Of a DNA stretch of 64,000 bases, positions 27,350 through 34,896 are shown piece after piece. The stretch comes from Betaproteobacteria bacterium (GTDB lineage: Bacteria; Pseudomonadota; Gammaproteobacteria; Burkholderiales; Ga0077523), in contig JADJPK010000009.1 of NCBI GenBank assembly GCA_016713305.1, positions 248,001 through 312,000 on the forward strand, in the 5' to 3' direction. A model generated the notes under the pieces. That model saw only the letters and a list, made by a program, of their open reading frames with translations, made no database searches and was not told where the DNA came from. The translations under genes were made by a program, and so were the position numbers. Every line of letters begins with the position of its first letter. Position 1 is the first letter of the stretch.

Positions 27350-28326
27350 TGACGCGTGCCCTGGCCGCTTTCTGGTTGCTGCTGGTTGCCGCTCTCGCGC
27401 AGGCGCAATCGACGCCCGGACCCGAGGTCACCCTCATGTTCGTGGGCGACATCATGCTGGCCGACACGCCGGGAAAGGTGATCGCCCGCCGCCGCGATCC
27501 CTTCGCGCACTTCGCGCGCCTGCTGTCGCAGGCCGACATCCGGGTCGGCAATCTCGAGTGTTCCGTGGCGCGCTCCGGGCGTCCGGCACCGGACAAACCC
27601 TACACGTTCCGGGCGCACCCGCGTGTGCTGCGGACCCTGGCGCGGCACTTCGACGCGGTGTCGGTCGCGAACAACCACTCCGGCGATTTCGGGCCGCAGG
27701 CTTTCGCCGAGACTCTCGAGAGACTCGAGCGGCACGGAGTCGGATATTTCGGCGGAGGCCGCACGCTGGCCGAAGCGCACGAGCCCCTGATCGTCGAACG
27801 GCACGGCCTGCGCATCGCGCTTCTGGGATACGACGAGTTCTTCCCACGCAGTTTCGAGGCCGACGCCGACCGCCCGGGAGTGGCGTGGAGCGAGGACGAA
27901 CAGGTGGTGCGGGACATCCGTCGAGCCCGCGAGCACCACCGCGCAGACATCGTGATCCCGTTCATGCACTGGGGGTGGGAATACGAGTCGCTGGCCGCCA
28001 GCCGCCAGCGCCGCCTGGCGCGGCTCATGATCGATGCCGGCGCCGACGCGGTGATCGGCGGACATCCGCACGTGGTGCAGGATACGGAGACCTATCGCGG
28101 ACGACCCATCGTCTACAGCCTGGGCAATTTCGTGTTCGACGGATTCAGCGACGCCGACGCGAACACCGGATGGGTCCTCGAACTGGCGGTCGGCCGTCAG
28201 GGCGTCACGCGGTGGAAGGCGCGGGAAGCGCACATCGATCGCGAGGGCGTTCCCCATCCCTCCACCGCCCGGCCCCGGTGCTGGGCCGCCGGAACGGATC
28301 GTCCCGGACTCTGCATCGACGACTGA
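27346..28326 (+). CDS. CapA/PgsA-like metallophosphoesterase-fold protein
   Basis: 326 residues with a signal peptide (AFWLLLVAALAQAQS). CapA family blocks in order: TLMFVGDIMLADTPGK, ADIRVGNLECSVA, HFDAVSVANNHSGDFG, VGYFGGGRTLAEAHEPLIV, IALLGYDEF, DIVIPFMHWGWEYESLAASR, DAVIGGHPHVVQDTETYRGR and VYSLGNFVFDGF. The Asp, Asn-His, His and Gly-His-Pro-His residues of the dinuclear metal site are present. Relatives are named for poly-gamma-glutamate synthesis (CapA), but many act elsewhere, and no capB/capC genes are here. The protein is probably periplasmic. It is translated with the upstream secreted protein. Confidence 0.88.
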   Translation: MMTRALAAFWLLLVAALAQAQSTPGPEVTLMFVGDIMLADTPGKVIARRRDPFAHFARLLSQADIRVGNLECSVARSGRPAPDKPYTFRAHPRVLRTLARHFDAVSVANNHSGDFGPQAFAETLERLERHGVGYFGGGRTLAEAHEPLIVERHGLRIALLGYDEFFPRSFEADADRPGVAWSEDEQVVRDIRRAREHHRADIVIPFMHWGWEYESLAASRQRRLARLMIDAGADAVIGGHPHVVQDTETYRGRPIVYSLGNFVFDGFSDADANTGWVLELAVGRQGVTRWKAREAHIDREGVPHPSTARPRCWAAGTDRPGLCIDD

Positions 28327-28793
28327 TGCGGGCACCACCGGATTTCCGGCAGGATTCCAGTAGCCATTCCCGGCGAATTATTCGCCGCCGGCCCTTCAAC
28401 CGCTGATTCGTAAGCTATTCGTAAGGCCTTCGGAGGCATACTCGAATCAGCTCGTCTCCTCCCCCTCGGGCGCCGCTCGCAAAGCGCGGGCGGGCGCTCG
28501 ACCTGTCGGCCGCCGCTCCGCGGCGCGCCGCATTCTTTTTTGGACGGGAGCAGCGATTGAACTTCGTCACGCCGCGGTGCAACATTACGGCCATCATCCA
28601 AATGACGCATCGCAGGTCGAAACCACCATTGCGCAGTGCGGCGACAACGCCCTGCCGGCCAGACTTCGGAGTGTCGTGCGCGCGACCGTAGTCAAGGCGC
28701 CGGCATCTTTCGTCCAGCTCGTGCCGGCGTGGCTGGCCCGCTGCCGATCGCCTGCCGCGACATCGCCGCCGCCAAACGGAACACAACGCATCC
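28327..28793. other. 467-bp intergenic region with small repeats
   Basis: Contains a palindrome CGGCGAATTATTCGCCG at 28371-28387 and the 9-bp direct repeat ATTCGTAAG at 28406-28414 and 28417-28425, spaced one helical turn apart. TGATTCG (28404-28410) and CGAATCA (28443-28449) form an inverted pair around it. A hairpin with a T run follows at 28520-28541. No gene is seen. The repeats could be an operator or promoter zone for the TIGR02466 gene. Confidence 0.45.
28520..28541 (+). terminator. Possible intrinsic terminator
   Basis: GCGGCGCGCCGC, able to form a 4-bp stem with a CGCG loop or a longer stem with neighbours, is followed at once by ATTCTTTTTT. It is 190 bp after the CapA-like stop and 250 bp before the next gene, so it could end the CapA transcript or act as a leader terminator. 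Confidence 0.4.
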
Positions 28794-29405
28794 ATGCCGC
28801 ATCTCGCCTTGTTTCCCACGCCCGTGTCCATGTACGAGATCCCGGACACGGCCGAGCTCAACCGTGAACTCACCGAACGCCTCACCGCCGAATCGCTGTC
28901 CACCCCTTCGGACCACCGCAGCAACGTCGGCAGCTGGCATTCGCCCACCAATCTGCACACGCGCACGGAGCCCTGCTTCCAGCGGATCCTCCGGGAAATT
29001 CTCCTGAGAGTTAAGGAGACCTCCGAGGCTCTCGCCAAGGAAGCGGGCCGCACGCTGCCCAACCTCAACTACCGGGCACATGCCTGGGCAATGGTGATGC
29101 GAAACGGCGACTACACGCTGCCCCACGATCACTCCGAAGTGCACTGGGCCACGGCCTACTACCCCGATGCCGGCGACGCGAACGAGAGCGAGTTCCCCGA
29201 CTCCGGGCTCATCGGATTCGTCGATCCACGTCACGGCGGCCGGCCGATTCCGGGGCTGGATCTGGTCGGCAAGACCTTCTACGGCAAGCCGCAGAACGGC
29301 CGGCTCTTCGTGTTCCCCGGCTGGCTGCTCCACTACGTCAACGCCTATCGCGGCACGCGGCCGCGCATCGTGATCTCCTGCAACGTGGTGTTCAGCCTGG
29401 CGTAG
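28794..29405 (+). CDS. TIGR02466-family protein (putative 2-oxoglutarate/Fe(II) oxygenase)
   Basis: 203 residues. It opens with LALFPTPVSMYEIPD, the usual start of this family, followed by NVGSWHSPTNLHTR. The probable iron site is in the double-stranded helix: YTLPHDHSEVHWATAYYPDA near residues 107-126, and a distal His in VFPGWLLHYVNAYRGTRPRI with the Arg that would bind 2-oxoglutarate. The final strand is VISCNVVFSL. Members are seen in phages and bacteria and are assigned to the 2OG-Fe(II) dioxygenase superfamily, with the substrate unknown. The ribosome site is weak. A terminator-like hairpin follows at 29462. Confidence 0.82.
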   Translation: MPHLALFPTPVSMYEIPDTAELNRELTERLTAESLSTPSDHRSNVGSWHSPTNLHTRTEPCFQRILREILLRVKETSEALAKEAGRTLPNLNYRAHAWAMVMRNGDYTLPHDHSEVHWATAYYPDAGDANESEFPDSGLIGFVDPRHGGRPIPGLDLVGKTFYGKPQNGRLFVFPGWLLHYVNAYRGTRPRIVISCNVVFSLA

Positions 29406-29461
29406 CCCGACCGGTCGCGCGGCGCATGGATCTTGCGATCCTCCGGACGCCGCGTGACAAA

Positions 29462-29496
29462 ACGCCGGCCTCCCCACAGAATCCGGCGTCTTCTTC
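29462..29496 (+). terminator. Probable intrinsic terminator after the TIGR02466 gene
   Basis: ACGCCGG (29462-29468) and CCGGCGT (29483-29489) form a 7-bp stem with a 14-base loop, flanked by AAAA before and CTTCTTCC after. It lies 56 bases past the stop. Confidence 0.5.
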
Positions 29497-29538
29497 CGGC
29501 GCGTCGCGGCACCCGGCCGCACGGCCCATCACCAGAAC

Positions 29539-30363
29539 ATGAAGGAATACATGTACGACGTCGACGGCGTGTTCATCGCCGCGCTGCTGCTGTTGTCGAT
29601 GGTGATCGCGGTGGACGGCGGGGCCCGTCTTGGCAGGCGACGCGCGGTGCAAGCGAGCGAGGCCTTCAAGTCGCACGTCAACGGGATTGCCGCCTCGCTC
29701 GTCGGCGTGCTCGCGCTGTTGCTGGGATTCTCGTTCTCGCTCGCGCTCCAGCGCTACGACTCCCGCAGCATTGCGGTCGTGGAAGAAGCCAATGCGCTCG
29801 GGACGGCGTATCTGCGATCGCGCTTGCTCCCGCCGAGCGTCCGGGAAGACGTCCGCCGGACGATGCGCGAGTACATCGATCTGCGCGTGCGCTCCAGCGG
29901 CATCTCGCTGGACCACCACGAGACACGCAGGACCGCGCTGGCCGAGGCCGGCAAGCTTCAGAATCGTCTGTGGGATCTGGCCGTTGCCGCTGCGGACGAA
30001 GCCCCCAACCCGGTGACCACCGGGCTCTTCATTCAGTCGCTGAACAATGCCATCGACGAGTTCGGGCGCCGCGACGCCTCGCTGGACCGGCACGTGCCGG
30101 AGTTCGTGCTGCTCCTGCTGTTCGTCACCTTCCTGATGGCAAGCGCCATCGTCGGATATTCGGCAGGGCTCTCCAGCCATCGGGCCTCCTTCGTGACCTA
30201 CGTGCTCGTCGCGTTGATCACCGTGCTCGTCTTCGTGATCCTCGATCTCGACCGGCCGCGCCGCGGCTTCATCCGCATCAGCCAGCACAGCCTGCTGGAA
30301 CTGCAGGCCGCCGTGCATCAGAATGAACCGCCCGCGTCCGGTGCCGTTTCGCCCGGACGTTGA
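29539..30363 (+). CDS. Membrane protein with bestrophin-like DUF4239 domain
   Basis: 274 residues with four membrane helices: about 10-27 (VFIAALLLLSMVIAV), 48-68 (GIAASLVGVLALLLGFSFSL), 188-210 (FVLLLLFVTFLMASAIVGYS) and 217-238 (FVTYVLVALITVLVFVILDL). Between helices 2 and 3 is a cytoplasmic helical region with YDSRSIAVVEEANALGTAYL and RRTMREYIDLRV. The GFSFSLAL..YD..... EANA-type block and the LD.DRPRRGF end are marks of the DUF4239 family, a distant bestrophin-channel relative of unproven transport role. An alternative start at 29551 has AAGGAA just upstream. It is followed within 31 bp by the acetyltransferase gene. Confidence 0.82.
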   Translation: MKEYMYDVDGVFIAALLLLSMVIAVDGGARLGRRRAVQASEAFKSHVNGIAASLVGVLALLLGFSFSLALQRYDSRSIAVVEEANALGTAYLRSRLLPPSVREDVRRTMREYIDLRVRSSGISLDHHETRRTALAEAGKLQNRLWDLAVAAADEAPNPVTTGLFIQSLNNAIDEFGRRDASLDRHVPEFVLLLLFVTFLMASAIVGYSAGLSSHRASFVTYVLVALITVLVFVILDLDRPRRGFIRISQHSLLELQAAVHQNEPPASGAVSPGR

Positions 30364-30394
30364 ATGCACCCCCAAAAATCTGCGGGAGGTCGTC

Positions 30395-31075
30395 ATGCTC
30401 ACACTCAGACCCTGGATGCCCCAGGACCGCGGGACCGTGCTGCGCATCGTCAACGAAGCCGCCCGGCGCTATTGCGGAGTGATTCCCGAGGACCGCTGGC
30501 GCGACCCCTACATGCCCGGCGAGGAACTGGACGACGAGATCGCCTCGGGCGTGGAGTTCCTCGTCGCGTGCGATGGTGACGAAACACTCGGACTGATGGG
30601 CCTGCAGGAACGCGCCGACGTTGCGCTCGTCAGACACGCATACGTCGCTCCGCACGCGCAGGGGCGCGGCGTCGGCACCGCGCTTCTCAACGAATGCATG
30701 GCCTCCACGGGCCAGCCGGTGCTCATAGGCACCTGGGCCGCCGCCACCTGGGCCATCGACTTCTACCGCCGCAACGGCTTCACTCTCGTGCCCGCACCCC
30801 GGAAAGATGATCTGCTGCGGCGTTACTGGTCGATTCCGGACAGGCAGATCGAGACGTCGGTGGTGCTGGCGGATGGCGCTGGATGCAACGGGGCTACGGC
30901 GTTTCGGTCAGCCCGCAACCCACGGGCGGACCCACCGGGTCAACGCGGGCCCGGATTTCACCATCGGGCGGGGCGGCACACGGCGCTCGTCATCTGGATT
31001 CCTGGCAGCTCTAGCCCCGCACGGGGCAGTTCCCGGGGACCGGCACGACCCAACGCAAGCTCTTCGCTTCCGTGA
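30395..31075 (+). CDS. GNAT-family N-acetyltransferase
   Basis: The start at 30395 has GGGAGGT upstream. The acetyl-CoA binding motif is YVAPHAQGRGVGTALLNECM (Q-x-x-G-x-G), with a preceding strand LGLMGLQERADVALVRHAYV and a C-terminal FYRRNGFTLVP. The domain normally ends soon after RRYWSIPDRQIETSVVLA, around residue 168. The remaining ~58 residues are Pro/Arg/Ser-rich, look non-protein-like and run to 13 bases from the opposing kinase gene, so the natural stop may have been lost by an indel near 30,880. The substrate is unknown. Probably co-transcribed with the DUF4239 gene. Confidence 0.82.
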   Translation: MLTLRPWMPQDRGTVLRIVNEAARRYCGVIPEDRWRDPYMPGEELDDEIASGVEFLVACDGDETLGLMGLQERADVALVRHAYVAPHAQGRGVGTALLNECMASTGQPVLIGTWAAATWAIDFYRRNGFTLVPAPRKDDLLRRYWSIPDRQIETSVVLADGAGCNGATAFRSARNPRADPPGQRGPGFHHRAGRHTALVIWIPGSSSPARGSSRGPARPNASSSLP

Positions 31076-31088
31076 CCGCGGCCTCGCT

Positions 31089-34000
31089 TCAGCCTTCCCG
31101 CTCTTCCATCGATTCCAGCAGCGCCTTGAGGTCGGACAGATCCACCGGCTTCAGCAGGTGGCGGTCGAACCCCGCCTCCTGCGCCTTGCGGCGATCCTCG
31201 CTCTGTCCCCAGCCGGTGAGCGCGACGAGCATCGCGCCGCGGTCGGAGAACTTGGCCCGGATGGTCCTGGCAACCTCGTAGCCATCCATCCGGGGCATGC
31301 CGATGTCCAGCAGCACGACATCCGGGACGAACTCCTCGAACGCCTGCAGTCCTTCCAGCCCGTCGCGGGCGACACGCGTTCGGGCGCCGAACATCTCCAG
31401 CAGCAGGGCAAGGCTCTCCGCCGCATCCGCGTTGTCGTCCACGATCAGTATCCGTTTCTCGCGAGCACCCACGATGTCCCCATCCAATTGCGCCACGGCC
31501 CCTGCCGCCTGCACGGCGGCGATCGGCAGTCGGACGACGAACTCGCTGCCCTGGCCGGGCCCCGCACTCGATGCGACCACGGTTCCGCCGTGCATCTGTG
31601 CCAATCTGCGGGCAAGCGGGAGGCCGATGCCCAGGCCGGCCTTGCCGCCTTCCGGCAGCTGGGGACCACGATTGAACATTTCGAAGATGCGTTCCGCTTC
31701 CGCGGCAGGAAGACCCATGCCGTTGTCGCGCACGGCGATGCTCGCCATGTGATCTTCGGTCCCGGCACGCAACGTGATCTCGCCATCCGGCGGCGTGTAG
31801 TTGGCTGCGTTGTTCAGAAGATTGGAAAGAATCTGGGACAGCCGCACCGGGTCTCCATCGAGCCAGACGCGCTCCTCCGGCAAGATCACCTGCAAACGGT
31901 GCCTGGCCGCGTCGATGAGCGGCTTGCTGGTCTCCAGAGCGTGCCGGACGATCTCCGCCAGTTCCACGCGTTCGATGCGCAGTTCGAGCGTGCCCCGATT
32001 GATGCGCGACACCTCCAGCAGATCGTCCACGAGCCGCACCAGGTGCCGCAACTGGCGGTCCATGATTCCGAGGGCGGCGCCGGCGGCATTCCCGCTGGCC
32101 GGACCCAGGCTCAGCACATGCAACGCATTGCGCAACGGGGCCATCGGGTTGCGCAGTTCGTGCGAGAGCGTGGCGAGAAATTCGTCCTTGCGCCGGTCCG
32201 CATCCCGCAAGGCCTCCCGGGCCGCCACCCACGGCGAGATATCGCGGAAGTAGCAGACCACGCCCTGGCGTTCACCCGCGATGGGAATGCGGTGGATCTG
32301 CCACTCGTAGATCTCGCGGACCTGGCGGTCCACCCGCACTTCGTCGTGCTCGGCGGTATGGTGCGGCTCGCCCGTCTGCAACGTGTGGCGGAACTGCCGG
32401 ATGATCTCGCGGGCGTAGGCCTCGGGCCACAGGATCCTGATCACCTGCTCGAAGTCACGGCCGATCAGGTCCGGGATGTCGCCGAACACCGGTCTCGCGA
32501 CCGGATTGACGGCGGCGATGCGCATGTCGTCGTCGACCAGATAGACGCCCAGCGGCGCATGCTCGAACAGCGCCTCGAACTGCGACAGCGCCTCCGCGGC
32601 CTTGCGGTGCGCCTGCGCCGAGTTCACCAGGGCGCCCACCCGGACCAGGAGTTCGCGCGCATTGAACGGCTTGACCAGATAGTCGTCCGCGCCCTCCGAG
32701 AGTCCTTCGATGCGCGCCTCGTTGCCCGCCCGGGCCGACAGCAGGATGACGGGGATGGCGCGCAAGGCGGGGTCGGCACGCAACTCGCGGATGAGGCCGA
32801 AGCCGTCCAGGCGCGGCATCATCACGTCGGACACGATCACGTGCGGCAAACGTGCACGCGCCGCCGCCAGTGCGGCGTGTCCGTCCGTGACGACTTCGAC
32901 GTCGTAATGCTCCGCGAGCAGACGGCCGGCGTATTCGCGCAGATCGGCATTGTCGTCGGCAAGGATCACCCGCGGGGCGGGAACGGATCGGTGGGCGCCG
33001 CTCGGAGCGGGTGCGCGGTCCGCCAGCCAGCTCATGACCTCGCTCACGAAGTCTCCGGCGCGCGGCGAAGCGGCGGGTTCGCGCAGCGGCTCCTTCACGT
33101 GCTCGGCAGGCAGATGCGCCCGGCCCTTGGGCAGCGACACGGTGAAGGTCGTCCCCCGCTCGAGTTCGCTCTCGACCCCGATGCTGCCGCCGTGCAGCCG
33201 CACGAGTTCCTGCACCAGGGCCAGCCCGATGCCGCTGCCTTCGTGACTGCGTCCATGCGTGCCTTCCACGCGGTGGAAGCGCTCGAACATCCGGGGCAGT
33301 TCGTGCCGGGGAATGCCCACACCGGTGTCCGCCACCCGCAGCACGAAGCGATCGTCCTCGTCCCTCAAGCGGATCGCGATCTGGCCCCTGAACGTGAACT
33401 TGAACGCGTTGGAAAGCAGGTTGAGGACGATCTTCTCCCACATGTCGCGGTCGACGAAGGCGGGTTCCTGCTGCGTGGGCGTGTCCACGACGAGCCGGAT
33501 GCCACCGCTTTCGCAGGCCGAACGGAAGTTGCTGGCCAGTTCGGCTGTGATCCGCCCGATGTCGGTGGGTTCGAACGTGGCCTGGGCGCGCCCGGCCTCG
33601 ATGCGCGCGAAGTCGAGCAGCGTGTTCACCAGCTTCATGAGCCGCCGCCCGTTGCGCTCGACGACGGTGAGCAGTCCCCGCGCTTCCGGCGGCACACTGC
33701 CTTCGGGCTTCGACAGCACGTCTTGCAGCGGCCCCAGCATGAGCGTGAGTGGCGTGCGGAACTCGTGGCTCACATTGCTGAAGAACGTGGTCTTGGCGCG
33801 ATCGAGTTCCGCCAGCGCTTCGGCGCGCCGGCGTTCTTCCTCGTAGGCCCGCGCATTGGCGATGCCCGCTGCCACCTGCCTCGCCAGCAGTTCCACGAAC
33901 GACGCGTAGCCTTCGTCGAACTTGCGGAACGGATTGAGACCGATGACCAGCAGACCCGCCATGCCCCGCCCCGCCGACCCCTGCAGAGGCAACAGCGCCA

Positions 34001-34889
34001 TGCGCGTGGGCGGGCGGCTCCAGGCCCCGCAGGGCAGCAGGCTGGCGGGTACCGGCGGATCGGCAAGACGCATCCTCCCCGTCTCGGCCACGCGCTCGCA
34101 CGGCCAGAGAGACGCATCGGCCAGCGACTCCGCACCGGGTGTGTGCGCCACCGGTTCGAACCGTCCTTGGTCGTGCAGGAAGATGAGCGCGAACGCCACG
34201 TCGTGCGGATTGGTGTTCAGCGCCTCCACCGCCTTGGCGCATGCGTCCGCCCAGTTTCTGGCAGCTCCCTGGCGGGCCCCCAGCGTACTCAGCAAGGCAA
34301 GTTGCCGTGCACCGATCACGCGGTGGGTGTCGTCGCTGTTCGCGCAGATCAGCCCTCGCGGCACACCGTCGTCGTCCGGAACCGGGCTGTAGGAAAACGT
34401 GTAGTACGTCTCCTCCGGGTAGCCGTGCCGCTCCATGACGAGAAGCTGCGACTCCACGTACGTGCCCTCGTCGTTGCGCAGCACGTGCTCGGCCATCGGC
34501 CCCACCACGTCCCAGATCTCCCGCCACACCTCGTGGAAAGGCTTGCCCAGCGCCTCCGGGTGCTTGCCCCCGATGATGGAACGGTACGCGTCGTTGTAGA
34601 GGTAGGTCAGATCGGGTCCCCACCCGAGCCAGAAGGGCTGGCGCGAGGTGAGCATGATGCGCACGGCGGTCTTCAGGCTGCGCGGCCAGTCCTCGGGTGC
34701 GCCCAGCGGCGTGGCGTGCCAGTCGTGACTGCGCATCAGCGCGCCCAGTTCGCCTCCACCGTCCAGGAAGGACCGGCCCGCGCTGGCGCCATTGCCGGAC
34801 CCGCTCACGAGCGCCTGCCTGTGGCGGGAAAGCACGCGGACGACGGCGCCGGCCGCCCGGGCCTTGCGCCACCCGCATCGGACGCGCAC
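31089..34889 (-). CDS. Hybrid histidine kinase with two complete kinase cores and two receivers
   Basis: 1,266 residues from a GTG at 34889; the true start could be slightly later, just before GGELGALMRSHDWHATPLG. Order: PAS-like sensor (~50-195, FWLGWGPDLTYLYNDAYRSI), GAF (~215-355), HisKA with FFSNVSHEFRTPL (His about 373), HATPase (DTGVGI, GSGIGLAL), receiver 1 (VILADDNADL, Asp about 687 in IVSDVMMPRLDG), PAS (~760-880), a second HisKA with FLATLSHELRNPM (His about 908), a second HATPase (DNGMGL, GLGIGLPL) and receiver 2 (ILIVDDNADA, Asp about 1195 in LLDIGMPRMDG). No membrane segment is present, so it is cytoplasmic. Tandem full kinase cores in one chain are uncommon. Last gene of the stressosome operon, 7 bases after the previous gene. 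Confidence 0.9.
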   Translation of the reverse strand: MRVRCGWRKARAAGAVVRVLSRHRQALVSGSGNGASAGRSFLDGGGELGALMRSHDWHATPLGAPEDWPRSLKTAVRIMLTSRQPFWLGWGPDLTYLYNDAYRSIIGGKHPEALGKPFHEVWREIWDVVGPMAEHVLRNDEGTYVESQLLVMERHGYPEETYYTFSYSPVPDDDGVPRGLICANSDDTHRVIGARQLALLSTLGARQGAARNWADACAKAVEALNTNPHDVAFALIFLHDQGRFEPVAHTPGAESLADASLWPCERVAETGRMRLADPPVPASLLPCGAWSRPPTRMALLPLQGSAGRGMAGLLVIGLNPFRKFDEGYASFVELLARQVAAGIANARAYEEERRRAEALAELDRAKTTFFSNVSHEFRTPLTLMLGPLQDVLSKPEGSVPPEARGLLTVVERNGRRLMKLVNTLLDFARIEAGRAQATFEPTDIGRITAELASNFRSACESGGIRLVVDTPTQQEPAFVDRDMWEKIVLNLLSNAFKFTFRGQIAIRLRDEDDRFVLRVADTGVGIPRHELPRMFERFHRVEGTHGRSHEGSGIGLALVQELVRLHGGSIGVESELERGTTFTVSLPKGRAHLPAEHVKEPLREPAASPRAGDFVSEVMSWLADRAPAPSGAHRSVPAPRVILADDNADLREYAGRLLAEHYDVEVVTDGHAALAAARARLPHVIVSDVMMPRLDGFGLIRELRADPALRAIPVILLSARAGNEARIEGLSEGADDYLVKPFNARELLVRVGALVNSAQAHRKAAEALSQFEALFEHAPLGVYLVDDDMRIAAVNPVARPVFGDIPDLIGRDFEQVIRILWPEAYAREIIRQFRHTLQTGEPHHTAEHDEVRVDRQVREIYEWQIHRIPIAGERQGVVCYFRDISPWVAAREALRDADRRKDEFLATLSHELRNPMAPLRNALHVLSLGPASGNAAGAALGIMDRQLRHLVRLVDDLLEVSRINRGTLELRIERVELAEIVRHALETSKPLIDAARHRLQVILPEERVWLDGDPVRLSQILSNLLNNAANYTPPDGEITLRAGTEDHMASIAVRDNGMGLPAAEAERIFEMFNRGPQLPEGGKAGLGIGLPLARRLAQMHGGTVVASSAGPGQGSEFVVRLPIAAVQAAGAVAQLDGDIVGAREKRILIVDDNADAAESLALLLEMFGARTRVARDGLEGLQAFEEFVPDVVLLDIGMPRMDGYEVARTIRAKFSDRGAMLVALTGWGQSEDRRKAQEAGFDRHLLKPVDLSDLKALLESMEEREG

Positions 34890-34896
34890 CAGGGCA

